Shown: positions 38,101-45,343 of the stretch, one piece after another | How positions within the stretch are numbered: the first letter of the stretch is position 1 | How the letters are laid out: each line of letters opens with the position of its first letter | Assembly: GCF_024171695.1 (NCBI RefSeq) | Contig: NZ_JAMTCF010000006.1 | Location: forward strand, 124,001-188,000 | Reading direction: 5' to 3' | Length of the DNA: 64,000 bases | From: Actinosynnema pretiosum | Lineage (GTDB): Bacteria > Actinomycetota > Actinomycetes > Mycobacteriales > Pseudonocardiaceae | The notes under the pieces: model-generated | What the model was told of the DNA's origin: nothing | The model's input: only the letters and a program-made list of their open reading frames with translations | Database searches by the model: none | Translations under genes and position numbers: made by a program

Positions 38101-39298
38101 TCCGCCCGGCCTCGATGCGGGAGAAGTCCAGCAGCGCGGTGACCAGCCTGCCCAGGCGCAGCGCGTTGCGGTGGACCACGTCCAGCTCGGCCCGCTCCCC
38201 CGGTCCGGCCCGCGCCCGCAGCTCCTGCAGCGGGCCGGTGATCAAGGTCAGCGGGGTGCGGAACTCGTGGCTGATGTTCGCGAAGAACGCGGTCTTGGCG
38301 CGGTCCAGCTCGGCCAGCTCCTCGGCGCGCCGCCGCTGCGCCCGGTAGGCGAGGGCGGCGTTGACCACGGCCGCGCACTGGCGGGCCACCAGCGCCAGGA
38401 ACGCCCGGTGCGGCTCGTCGGGTGCCCGGCCCGCACAGGAGGCGAGCACCACCACCCCGACCGGTTCATCGCCGTCGCCGGGCAGCGGCAGCACGGTGGC
38501 CCGGTGGGGCGGGGCCTGCCAGTCACCGGCGGGCAGCGGCGGGTCGAGCAGCAGGTGCAGGTCCTCGACCACGGCGGGCGCGCCGCCGTCCAGGACCTCG
38601 CGCAGCGGCCAGGTCCCCTCGGGCGGCGGGTCGCCCGGTCCGGCCGCGACGCGCCGCAGCCCGCCGCAGGCATCGAGCAGGTGCAGCTCGGCGTACGGCA
38701 CGTCCCGGCCGGTGAGCGCGTCGAGCAGCAGCGCGCACGCCTCGTCCACGTCGCGGGTGTCGCCCGCCCGCGCGCCCAGGTCGTGCAGCACCGCCAGCCT
38801 GCGCTCGCCCACGACCCGCTCGGTGGTGTCGCTGACGGCGGTGAACACCCCGCGCACCACGCCCTCGTCGTCGTGCAGCGGGCTGTAGGAGTACGTCCAG
38901 TACGTCTCCTCCAGGTACCCGTGCCTGCGCATGGGCAGCAGCAGGTCCTCGGACCAGGTGGCCTCACCGGTGGTCAGCACCGACCGGAGCATCGGCCCGA
39001 TGATGTGCCAGATCTCCGACCACACCCGCTCGCCGGGCTTGCCGAGCGCCGGGTGGTTGGCGCCGAGCAGCGGCAGGTAGGCGTCGTTGTAGAGGAACCG
39101 CAGCTCAGGGCCCCACCACACGATCATCGGGAACCGGGAGGTCAGGCAGATCCGCACCGCCGTGCGCAGGCTCGCTGGCCAGTCCTCGACCGGTCCCAGC
39201 GGGCCGTCCGCCCACGGGTGGGCGCGCGTCAGCCGCGCCATCTCGCCGTCACCGGGGAACGCGAGCCCCGCCTGAGCCATCTCCGCCCGCACCCCCAT
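35126..39298 (-). CDS. Hybrid histidine kinase / receiver / SpoIIE phosphatase / RsbW-like kinase
   Basis: A 1390-residue cytosolic signalling protein with at least eight domains in order: PAS-like (about 40-165), GAF (170-320), HisKA with His344 in ANISHEFRTPL, HATPase (440-550, N box NLLSNALKF), an acidic DPGD-repeat linker (588-608), receiver with Asp676 in VVTDVMMP, PAS (755-875), GAF (880-1020), SpoIIE/PP2C phosphatase (1050-1262, GDWYDIVPL and GDCVGHGLHSA metal Asp residues), and a C-terminal RsbW-like HATPase (1265-1390). All catalytic motifs look intact. It can link a phosphorelay to dephosphorylation and phosphorylation of a STAS protein, here the next gene. Start ATG 39298; ATG 39280 is possible. 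Confidence 0.88.
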   Translation of the reverse strand: MGVRAEMAQAGLAFPGDGEMARLTRAHPWADGPLGPVEDWPASLRTAVRICLTSRFPMIVWWGPELRFLYNDAYLPLLGANHPALGKPGERVWSEIWHIIGPMLRSVLTTGEATWSEDLLLPMRRHGYLEETYWTYSYSPLHDDEGVVRGVFTAVSDTTERVVGERRLAVLHDLGARAGDTRDVDEACALLLDALTGRDVPYAELHLLDACGGLRRVAAGPGDPPPEGTWPLREVLDGGAPAVVEDLHLLLDPPLPAGDWQAPPHRATVLPLPGDGDEPVGVVVLASCAGRAPDEPHRAFLALVARQCAAVVNAALAYRAQRRRAEELAELDRAKTAFFANISHEFRTPLTLITGPLQELRARAGPGERAELDVVHRNALRLGRLVTALLDFSRIEAGRMRARYEPVDLAVVTAELASTFRSAVEKAGLELRVDCPPLGVPVHLDRGMWENVVLNLLSNALKFTFGGGIRVEVHREGDHAVVTVADTGVGVPVDELPRLFERFHRIENTRARSAEGSGIGLALVRELVGLHGGEISAAGAPGGGTAFTIRLPLGTAHLPADAVVAVGGGRRASGAEPYLQEALRWLPDDRDPGDDRDPGDGGDPGDDGAPVLAQSPLRAPESALPARVVVADDNADMREYLTRLLRSAGYRVRAVGDGRAALEEVRARTPDLVVTDVMMPNLDGLGLVAALRADQRTAGVPVVLLSARAGQEASIEGLAAGADDYLVKPFAAADLLARVRANVELARLRDHHARWRAALLDSLQEAFFVCDETGAVVEINAAFTTVLGYGPEGLPYGPVYPWWPTSEDDPEGHARVEEVFTDLVGPGSGAHTVVPVVHRDGHRLWVAAAFNRVEDPDTGDRVVVGTFRDVTDEHYAAVREAAVAALSVRLSEADGVSDALVGALGELARLWRAERVVALVGAGAGGEELLTTERLPEGEAPRSKCPDADRAPVPPATARVLRDALSRPPLVAHSDGPGLVGITLEHPAGALALRVELGGSRRFAAQDEALLVLLAGHLGQALHRLHHIDVQRETALALQRAILGPQELPGGFAARYEPATRPLEVGGDWYDIVPLAGGRTGIVVGDCVGHGLHSATAMGQLRSACRALLLQDSGPAQTLSALDRFAMTVPGARCTTVFCGVLSPDTGHLVYASAGHPPGVLARPGGGVELLDGGRSLPLAIKPDRERTEAWCDVPARGTLLLYTDGLVERRRQSLDDGIELAGRALQEGRDVSVEDLAAHVMSRLVPEGGFEDDVAVLLYRRPGPLVVEFPAEALELSRVRGLLRDWLTACGIGRGQAQNVLVAAGEACANAVEHGHRDRPGGQVVLRASATVDRLRLVVADSGAWRDPVAGGDLARGHGIGLMRALVDEVSVRPGPGGTVVELRTRITP

Positions 39299-39369
39299 CG
39301 CGTGCCCGCCGGGCGCGCCCGGCGCGTCGTTCCGGGGGCAGGATAGGGCCGCTCGGGCCGATCAGGCCG

Positions 39370-39777
39370 TCACGACGCGCAGGCGATCTCGGCCCACACC
39401 GTTTTGCCGCCCGACCGGTGGGTGACCCCCCACCCCCGGCACAGGTTCGACACGATCACCATGCCCCGGCCCCGGTACCCGCCGAGGCGCGAGCGGCCGA
39501 TGACCGGCAGCGACGGGGACGCGTCGTCCACCTCCACGCGCACCAGCCAGGGCGTGCCGTGCCGGTGCAGCCGCAGCGCGCGCGGGGCGCGGCCGTGGTC
39601 GAACGCGTTGCTCACCAGCTCGGTCACCACGAGCACGGTGTCGCCGAGCTTCTCCTCGTCCAGCCCGGCCAGGACCTCGTCCACCCAGCGGCGCACCCGC
39701 GCCAGCGGCGGTGTGCGCTGCGACAGGTCCAGCGACAGCGGGCGCGCGGCGCCCTCGGAACCGATGTCCAGGACCAA
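39370..39777 (-). CDS. RsbW-like anti-sigma/ATP-binding kinase
   Basis: A small HATPase protein of about 135 residues. VLVVTELVSNAFDHGRAPRAL is the N box, VEVDDASPSLPV the G1 box, and YRGRGMVIVSNLCRGWGV the G2 region of the serine-kinase anti-sigma family common in Streptomyces. TTG 39777 has GGGGAGG 3 nt upstream; an ATG at 39864 would add 29 residues without coding character. It is separated from the hybrid kinase by about 70 bp and could share its STAS partner. Confidence 0.7.
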   Translation of the reverse strand: MVLDIGSEGAARPLSLDLSQRTPPLARVRRWVDEVLAGLDEEKLGDTVLVVTELVSNAFDHGRAPRALRLHRHGTPWLVRVEVDDASPSLPVIGRSRLGGYRGRGMVIVSNLCRGWGVTHRSGGKTVWAEIACAS

Positions 39778-40042
39778 GGTCCTCCCCTTCCCGGTCGGCC
39801 GCACGGGGGCCGGTGCGCGGGAGGTACCCGAACGCCGGGCCCGGCAACCGGGCTGGTGTCGCACCCCACTGACTGCACCGGTTCAGCAGGTGTCCAAAGA
39901 GGAGGAACCGCCCAGGTCGCAGCGGCTATGGTTTGCGCTGCACGGGTTGCGCCCCTTGCGGAACCGGGGTGCACCGGAGGACGTTGGAGATCATCCCGCC
40001 GTGAGCGGGGACACACGACAGATGACGAGGGGAGCTGACACG

Positions 40043-40861
40043 GTGACGACTGGCGAGGTCCGCGAAGAACTCCTCCCCCTGCGCGTCGACTTCGACCGGA
40101 CATGGCGCGGTTACGACAGGGACCAGGTCCAGAACTACGTGCGCGAGGCGGAGACCGGGACGCGGCTGCTGGCCGCCGACCGGGACGCCGCCGTGGCGCG
40201 CGCGGAGGACCTGGCCAGGCAGCTGGAGGAGGCCCGCGCCCAGGTGCGGGAGCTGCGGGCGAAGGTGGACCGCATCAGCGGTGCGCCGGTGGACGTCGAG
40301 GCGTTGGAGGAGCGGCTGCGCGGGCGGGTCGAGCTGGCCCACCGGCAGGCCGAGGAGATCACCGCGCGCGCTCGGGCGGCGGCCGAGCGCACGTGGGCGG
40401 ACGCGGACCGGGCGGCGGCGAGCCTGCGCGAGCAGTGGGAGCGGCTGGTCGGCGAGCAGCACGAGGCGACCAGGCACACCCGCGAGGAGGCCGAGGCCGC
40501 GGCGCGCGCGGCCGAGGAGCAGCGGCGGGAGCTGGACGAGCAGTCGGCGCGGCTGCGGGCGCAGGTCGAGTCGGACTTCACCGAGGCGATGCGCGCCCGG
40601 CGGGGCGAGGCGCTGGCCGCGCTGGCCCGGCGGGACGCGGAGAGCCAGGCCGAGGCGAAGCGGCTGGTCACCGAGGCCGCCGAGCACGCCGCGAGCATCG
40701 TGGCCGAGGCCGAGCGCCGGGTCGCGGAGCTCAAGGCGGGGCGGCAGCGGGTGGCCGAGCAGCTGCTCGTGGCGCAGCGGATGCTGAGCGACGCGCAGGA
40801 CGAGCTGGAGCCGCTGCCGGAGGAGCAGGAGCCGCAGGTGCCGCACCTGGTCGCGGTCTGA
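40043..40861 (+). CDS. DivIVA/Wag31-like coiled-coil protein
   Basis: A 272-residue protein. The N-terminal LPLRVDFDRTWRGYDRDQVQNYV matches the DivIVA/Wag31 entry motif (F-x-x-x-x-x-GYD-x-x-x-V), followed by almost continuous Ala/Glu/Arg heptads (about 30-250). DivIVA-type proteins sense membrane curvature and organise polar growth; short paralogues such as this may have a more specialised role. GTG 40043 has GGGGAG about 8 nt upstream. It lies next to the ATP-binding regulator gene but is divergent from it. Confidence 0.75.
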   Translation: MTTGEVREELLPLRVDFDRTWRGYDRDQVQNYVREAETGTRLLAADRDAAVARAEDLARQLEEARAQVRELRAKVDRISGAPVDVEALEERLRGRVELAHRQAEEITARARAAAERTWADADRAAASLREQWERLVGEQHEATRHTREEAEAAARAAEEQRRELDEQSARLRAQVESDFTEAMRARRGEALAALARRDAESQAEAKRLVTEAAEHAASIVAEAERRVAELKAGRQRVAEQLLVAQRMLSDAQDELEPLPEEQEPQVPHLVAV

Positions 40862-40963
40862 CGTCGGGGTTCGACGTCGAAGTCTGACGTCGCGGTCTGA
40901 CGTCGGGGTCTGACCTCGGGGTTCGATATCCCGGTCTGATGTGGGGGTTCGACGCCGGGGTTC
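40860..40963 (+). repeat. Tandem array of eight 13-bp repeats
   Basis: Eight consecutive 13-bp units of the form GACGTCGGGGTTC or GACGTCGCGGTCT start at the stop codon of the DivIVA-like gene. The first four are nearly identical; later units diverge (GATATCCCGGTCT, GATGTGGGGGTTC). The unit contains the palindrome GACGTC. No frame across it is convincing as protein. Confidence 0.75.
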
Positions 40964-41020
40964 CGGCACGGCTGCTCGGCTCGGTGGCTGCTCGGTTCGG
41001 TGGTGGTTCGGCTCGGCTCG

Positions 41021-41070
41021 GTTGTCCGGGTCGGTTCGTCCGGGTCGGTTCGTCCGGGTCGGTTGTTCGG
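41021..41070 (+). repeat. Second short array of 13-14-bp repeats
   Basis: GTTGTCCGGGTCG is followed by two copies of GTTCGTCCGGGTCG and a degenerate GTTGTTCGG. It lies about 60 bp beyond the first array in the same 580-bp gap before the Crp-type gene. TAGGCT near 41271 may be the -10 of that gene. The rest of 40964-41439 shows no gene I can support. Confidence 0.6.
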
Positions 41071-41439
41071 TGCGGTCGGTCGACGGGGTTGTCGGCGGGC
41101 CGCGCGGGGTGAGCGGCGCCTGCCCGCGCGCGGGTCGGCGCGGAGCGCTCGCGCAGCCGGTGGGCGCTGACCGCCGGGTGCGACCGGGAGCGCCCTGCGG
41201 GGCGCGTTGAGCGGTGTGGCGGGGGAGCCTGCGCGTGGTGGCCGATCGCGGTGCGAGCGGTTCTGCGGGTAGGCTCCCCTACCCATGTGCGAGGGTTCCC
41301 GCCTGCGCTGGAGCGCCGGTCGGAACGGCGCCCGCGCCGCGCCAGGGGCCGCTGGTCCGGGTGGCGGCGGGTGGTGCGACACCGGGGGGACCGCCACGTG
41401 GCGACGGGCGCCGCGCGGGACCGGTTGGGCGGTGCGGCG

Positions 41440-42231
41440 ATGACCGAGCGCGGTGGGCTGGAGCCGGAACCGGGGCGGGCCCTCGGCGTGCCGGGCGGGC
41501 GGGTGCCCAGGCCGCGCTCACCCGACCGGAGCGGGCCGATCCGGGTGCCCGGCGCGCGCGGACCGGTGGCGCAGCGGGGTTTCCGGGCCTCGCTCACCCA
41601 GGGGCAGTGGGACCTGCTGGTCGCCGAGGGCGCGCTGACCCCGCACGAGAGCCGCAGGCGGCTGCTGCTGCAGGGCGACCCCGGCGAGGTGGTGCTGCTG
41701 TGCGTGGCGGGCCGGGTGAAGGTGGTCTACTCCGAGCCGGACGGGCGGGAGATCCTGCTCGCCGTGCGCGGGCCCGGCGACGTGCTGGGCGAGTTCGCGG
41801 CGCAGGACAAGCTGCCCCGGTCGGCGACCGTGCAGGCCATCGAGCGCGGGGCGACGGCGCGGTTGCCCGCCGAGCGGTTCGACGCGCTGGTCGGGCGGTG
41901 CGGGGTCGAGGCCGAGCTGCGGAACTACGTGATGGGCAAGTTCCGGGAGAGCTTCACGCACACCTGGCGGGTCGCGCACCGCACCGCCGCCGACCGGCTG
42001 GCGGACCTGGTGGCGGAGCTGGTCGGCGCGGCCGGGCCGGAGCACCCGTCGGCGACCACGATCCCGATGTCGCAGGAGGAGCTGGCCGCCGCGCTGGGGC
42101 TGGCGCGCTCGGCGGTGACCCCGGTGCTGGCGGAGTGGAAGGCGGCCGGGCTGGTGCGGATCGCGCGGGGCGTGCTCCGGGTGGTGGACCTGGATGCGCT
42201 GCTCGCCTCGCGGCCGGGCGATCCCGGCTGA
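41440..42231 (+). CDS. Crp/Fnr-family transcriptional regulator
   Basis: A 263-residue regulator (GTG 41398 would add 14). The cyclic-nucleotide-binding-like fold is clear: LLLQGDPGEVVLLCVAGRVKVVYSE, ILLAVRGPGDVLGEFAAQD, and a final HTH (MSQEELAAALGLARSAVTPVLAEWKAAGLVRI). The segment before the fold (about 60 residues) is Pro/Gly/Arg-rich and low in structure. No Cys cluster of true Fnr is present. Ligand and targets are unknown; the inverted repeat at 42300 could be one of its sites. Confidence 0.8.
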   Translation: MTERGGLEPEPGRALGVPGGRVPRPRSPDRSGPIRVPGARGPVAQRGFRASLTQGQWDLLVAEGALTPHESRRRLLLQGDPGEVVLLCVAGRVKVVYSEPDGREILLAVRGPGDVLGEFAAQDKLPRSATVQAIERGATARLPAERFDALVGRCGVEAELRNYVMGKFRESFTHTWRVAHRTAADRLADLVAELVGAAGPEHPSATTIPMSQEELAAALGLARSAVTPVLAEWKAAGLVRIARGVLRVVDLDALLASRPGDPG

Positions 42232-42299
42232 CCGCCCTGAACCCGGCTGACCGCCCTGACCAGGGCCTCCCCGCTCGTCGGCGGAAATTCTCGCCCTGC

Positions 42300-42313
42300 G
42301 TCCAGTTCTGGAC
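42300..42313. promoter_or_regulatory. Inverted repeat GTCCAGTTCTGGAC
   Basis: Two perfect 6-bp arms (GTCCAG, CTGGAC) around TT lie 70 bp after the Crp-type gene. The gap 42232-42488 otherwise holds a duplicated CGGCTGACCGCCCTGA near 42230-42255 and no supportable gene. It may be a regulator site. Confidence 0.35.
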
Positions 42314-42488
42314 AGAACGCGCGCCCCCGACCGGTCAGGCTTGGTCGTGTTGGACCGAGGGGAAGCGGGAACGGGGGCGCGGAGCGGGCCCCGCCGGCAC
42401 CGGGGGGCTGGCGGCGGGATCCAGGGGGGACCGCGCGTGGCGTCGGGGGGACGCTCGCGCGGCGCCCGCTCCGCAGAGCGCTGGGGGT

Positions 42489-42528
42489 GTCGTGCCGGGA
42501 CGCGGGTGGGACCGCGCCCCGGCACGAC
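42489..42528 (-). terminator. Terminator of the pectate lyase gene
   Basis: GTCGTGCCGGG and CCCGGCACGAC (11 bp) plus an inner CGCG/CGCG form a long stem around GGTGGGAC, 13 bp past the lyase stop on the minus strand. Confidence 0.65.
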
Positions 42529-42540
42529 CGCGCGCTCCGG

Positions 42541-43638
42541 TCAGCAGGAGCCGTCGGACTCCTTGAGCCCGGTGTTGGCGCCCGCCGTGCGGGCCACGAT
42601 GTTCGGCACGCAGCTGGTCTGGTCGAGCCGGTAGCTGTAGGGCACGGTCACCGAGGTGGTGGACTGCGGGTTGGGCCCGGCCGGGTTGGTCTCGTCGTCC
42701 GGGGTGGACCAGGTGACGTTGTCGAACGTGTTCCCGCTGACCTGCCAGTAGCCCGCCTCGTCGGTGTAGAAGGTGCCGAGGGCGTCGCGGGAGTTCTTGA
42801 AGTAGTTGTTCTCCACCTTGGCCTTCGCGCCCGCGCGCGAGTTGATGCCGGACTCGTTGAGGCTCACGTAGTGGTTGTTGTACATGTGCGCCGTGCCGCC
42901 GCGCAGCAGCGGGGTCCGGGAGTCGATGTTCTGGTACAGGTTGTGGTGGTAGGTGATGAAGCTGTTCGACCGGTCGCTCTCGCTGGAACCGACCAGACCG
43001 CCGCGACCGGAATTGCGCAGGGTGCTGTAGGACAGGGTCACGTACTGGGTGTTGTCCTTCATGTCGAAAAGCCCGTCGTACCCCGCCGATTCACCGCCCG
43101 AGGCGATCAGGTTCGCGTGGTCGACCCACACGTTGCGCACGTCCCGCTCCATGCCGATCGCGTCGCCGCCGTTGGACGTGGGCGAACCGGACTTCTTCAC
43201 GTTCTGGATCGTCACGTTCCGGATGATGATGTTGCGGGATTCGCGGATGTGGATGCCGATCTGGTCGAACACCGCGCCGGAGCCGACCCCGATGATCGTG
43301 ACGTTGCTGATCTTCTTGAGCTCGATCACCCCGGCTGCCGTGTCGCAGCTGCCGGACACCTTGCTGGTGTTGCCGTGGTTGATCGTGCCCTGCACCTCGA
43401 TGGTGATGGGGGTGCTCGTGCTGGCCCGGCCGCACAGCGCCTGGTGGATCTGGGTGCCGGTGCTGGCCCGCACCACCGCCCCGCCCTGGCCGCCGGTGGT
43501 GCCGCCGTTGGCGGAGGCGTACCCGGTCGCGGTGCCCGCGGCGGAGGCCGACCCGGCGGTGAGCGCGGCGCCCGCCGTGGTCGACACGAGCAGCGCGGCC
43601 ACGACCGCGGGGATTCGCCGGACGACTGATCGCTTCAT
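42541..43638 (-). CDS. Secreted pectate lyase (PL1-type)
   Basis: A 365-residue extracellular enzyme. It starts MKRSVVRRIPAVVAALLVST with a Sec-type signal peptide, probably cut after GSASA near residue 33. The body is right-handed beta-helix sequence: NVTIIGVGSGAVFDQIGI, IIIRNVTIQNV, the calcium-binding block GGDAIGMERDVRNVWVDHANL, and SFITYHHNLYQN typical of Pel family 1. It cleaves polygalacturonate by beta-elimination. Terminal Cys residues likely form a disulfide. Operator-like palindromes lie about 90 bp upstream, consistent with carbon-source control. It neighbours a CBM2 esterase, suggesting plant-biomass use. Confidence 0.88.
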   Translation of the reverse strand: MKRSVVRRIPAVVAALLVSTTAGAALTAGSASAAGTATGYASANGGTTGGQGGAVVRASTGTQIHQALCGRASTSTPITIEVQGTINHGNTSKVSGSCDTAAGVIELKKISNVTIIGVGSGAVFDQIGIHIRESRNIIIRNVTIQNVKKSGSPTSNGGDAIGMERDVRNVWVDHANLIASGGESAGYDGLFDMKDNTQYVTLSYSTLRNSGRGGLVGSSESDRSNSFITYHHNLYQNIDSRTPLLRGGTAHMYNNHYVSLNESGINSRAGAKAKVENNYFKNSRDALGTFYTDEAGYWQVSGNTFDNVTWSTPDDETNPAGPNPQSTTSVTVPYSYRLDQTSCVPNIVARTAGANTGLKESDGSC

Positions 43639-43724
43639 TCCATCTCCTGCGTCGTCGAAGGATGGGAGGGTTCAGCGGCGGTCGACCGGGGGCGTCGTTG
43701 CCCCGGCCTCTTCACGAAATCAGT

Positions 43725-43749
43725 CGACACGTGTCGGAAAGCGCTTGCC
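43725..43749 (-). promoter_or_regulatory. Overlapping operator palindromes upstream of pectate lyase
   Basis: CGACACGTGTCG (43725-43736) is a perfect 12-bp palindrome. It abuts GGAAAGCGCTTGCC (43736-43749), whose AAGCGCTT centre is typical of LacI-family sites controlling CAZyme genes. Both lie about 90-110 bp upstream of the lyase ATG. Confidence 0.55.
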
Positions 43750-43925
43750 CCGAAGCTAGAGGCGGGTCTTGATCGTGTCAATCCGGGGCGGCGTTCATTC
43801 ACGAATGCGGACAGCGGGGGGCGGGGAACGATTCCTGCGGCTGGTCACGTATCTGAACTTCTTGTTCTGGTACGTGAACTCCGAACGGTGGCGGTGGCGT
43901 CGGAAACGACTTTCCCCGACACGGC

Positions 43926-43959
43926 GGGACCGCGTCGGCGGGGGTGCCGACGCGGTCCC
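43926..43959 (-). terminator. Terminator of the CBM2 esterase gene
   Basis: GGGACCGCGTCGGC and GCCGACGCGGTCCC form a perfect 14-bp stem with loop GGGGGT, 20 bp past the esterase stop. The rest of 43750-43925 has no supportable gene. Confidence 0.7.
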
Positions 43960-43979
43960 GGTCTCGTGGAGGGCTGGGG

Positions 43980-45266
43980 TCAGGTGGTGGTGCAGGCCGC
44001 CCCGTTGAGGGTGAACGCGTTCGGTTTCCCGGAGTCGCCGGTGTGGGTGGCCTGGAGGCCGATCGTGGTGGACGCGCCGGGTGCCAGGGCGCCGTTGTAC
44101 GGGGCGTTCACGGCGGTGACGGCGCTCCCGGACGAGCTGAACGTGGCGTTCCAGCCCGAGGTCACGCGCTGCCCCGACGGCAGGGTGAAGGCGAGCGTCC
44201 AGCCGTTGACCGCGCCGCTGCCGGTGTTGGTGATCGTGATGCTCGCGGTGAGGCCGGTGTTCCAGGCGTTCACCGAGTAGCCGACCCGGCAGGCGCCGGA
44301 CGGGTTCGGGGGCGTGGTCGTCGTGGTCGTAGTGGTGGTCGTGGTCGTCGTCGTGGTCGTGGGGTTCTGGCCGGGGTTGTCCAGGCCGAAGAACTCGATC
44401 ACGCGCTGCGCCATCCCCGACGCCATCAGGTTGTGCCCGACGCCCTGCAGCGAGATGGCCTCCACCTTGTCGCCGTAGCGGGTGCGGGTCCAGTTCGGCT
44501 GCGGGTAGTCGGTCGAGGTCGGCGTGGTGGACAGGCCGTGCACGTTGGTCCACTGGTCGATCTGCTCGCCGAAGTTCGGGTACCGCAGCGTGTCGTCCTG
44601 CGTGCCGTGCCAGGTCTGCACCCTCGGCCTCGGCCCGGTGTAACCGGGGTACGCCGAGCGGGCGATGTCGCCCCACTGGGCCGGGGTCTTGAGCACGGTG
44701 CCGTTCGCGCAGGCGCTGTTCCACAGCGACCCGTCCGTGGTGGCGAAGCACCCGTCCGGGACGCCCGCGAACGGGGCGCCCGCCGCGAACACGTCCGGGT
44801 AGTTGGCGAGCATGACGTTGGTGGTCATGGCCCCGGACGACACGCCGGTGACGAACACCCGCGCCGGGTCGCCGTTGTAGCGCTGGAGGGTGTGGCGGAC
44901 CATCGAGATCAGCCCGACCGGGTCGCTGCCGCCGTCGCGGCGCAGCGCCTGCGGCGAGGACACGTCGAAGCAGTTGCCGCTGCGGGTGGCCGACGGGTAG
45001 ATCACGATGAAGCCGTGCTGGTCGGCCAGGCGCGCGTACTCGGTGCCGGAGTGGAACGCCGGGCCGGAGCCGGTGCAGTAGTGCACGGCGAGCAGCACGG
45101 CCGGTCTGCTCGCCACCCGATCGGGGACGTAGAGGTGCATCCGCAGGCCGCTCGGGTTGTTCCCGAACCCGGTGACCTCGACCAGCGACGCCGCACTGGC
45201 CTGCGGCGCCGCGACAAACGCGAAGAGGGCGACGACAGCCGCCACGAGCAACCCGACAGTTTTCAC
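43980..45266 (-). CDS. Secreted PHB-depolymerase/feruloyl-esterase-like enzyme with CBM2
   Basis: A 428-residue secreted enzyme. A signal peptide (KTVGLLVAAVVALFAFVAAPQASA) is followed by an esterase domain (about 28-315) of the Esterase_PHB family: LAVHYCTGSG, nucleophile Ser in VTGVSSGAMTT, and His in GVGHNL. A run of about 17 threonines then forms a linker, leading to a C-terminal CBM2 (about 340-428) with a Cys pair and surface Trp/Asn residues for cellulose binding. It may act on acetyl- or feruloyl-xylan or polyesters. GTG 45266 is chosen because the signal peptide starts there, although its ribosome site is weak. Confidence 0.85.
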   Translation of the reverse strand: MKTVGLLVAAVVALFAFVAAPQASAASLVEVTGFGNNPSGLRMHLYVPDRVASRPAVLLAVHYCTGSGPAFHSGTEYARLADQHGFIVIYPSATRSGNCFDVSSPQALRRDGGSDPVGLISMVRHTLQRYNGDPARVFVTGVSSGAMTTNVMLANYPDVFAAGAPFAGVPDGCFATTDGSLWNSACANGTVLKTPAQWGDIARSAYPGYTGPRPRVQTWHGTQDDTLRYPNFGEQIDQWTNVHGLSTTPTSTDYPQPNWTRTRYGDKVEAISLQGVGHNLMASGMAQRVIEFFGLDNPGQNPTTTTTTTTTTTTTTTTPPNPSGACRVGYSVNAWNTGLTASITITNTGSGAVNGWTLAFTLPSGQRVTSGWNATFSSSGSAVTAVNAPYNGALAPGASTTIGLQATHTGDSGKPNAFTLNGAACTTT

Positions 45267-45281
45267 CCGCCAACCATGTGC

Positions 45282-45312
45282 GCGCAAACCGTTGTCCGAC
45301 AACGGTTTGCGC
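45282..45312. promoter_or_regulatory. Perfect 31-bp palindrome upstream of the esterase
   Basis: GCGCAAACCGTTGTC and its exact complement GACAACGGTTTGCGC flank a single C. It sits 16 bp before the esterase GTG and 31 bp after the blaB-like stop, both on the minus strand. It could be a terminator for blaB, but the A/T-containing arms, one-base centre and position suggest a dimer or tetramer operator for the esterase. Confidence 0.5.
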
Positions 45313-45343
45313 AGAAGTTGCGCGGGACGGGCGGGGCGCAGGG

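Noticed and set aside
35222-39346. A 1374-codon plus-strand frame opposite the hybrid kinase
   Set aside because: Gln/Arg/His-rich shadow of the real minus-strand gene; no ribosome site.
40860-41070. CRISPR array
   Set aside because: Units are only 13-14 bp and directly adjacent with no spacers; no cas genes are present.
41276-41443. A frame of about 55 codons starting ATGTGCGAGGG after TAGGCT
   Set aside because: Sequence is Gly/Ala/Arg low complexity and ends inside the Crp gene start; the -10 box more likely serves the Crp-type gene.
45282-45312. Transposon end or IS terminal repeat
   Set aside because: The arms abut with a one-base centre and no transposase lies between; it is a single palindrome.
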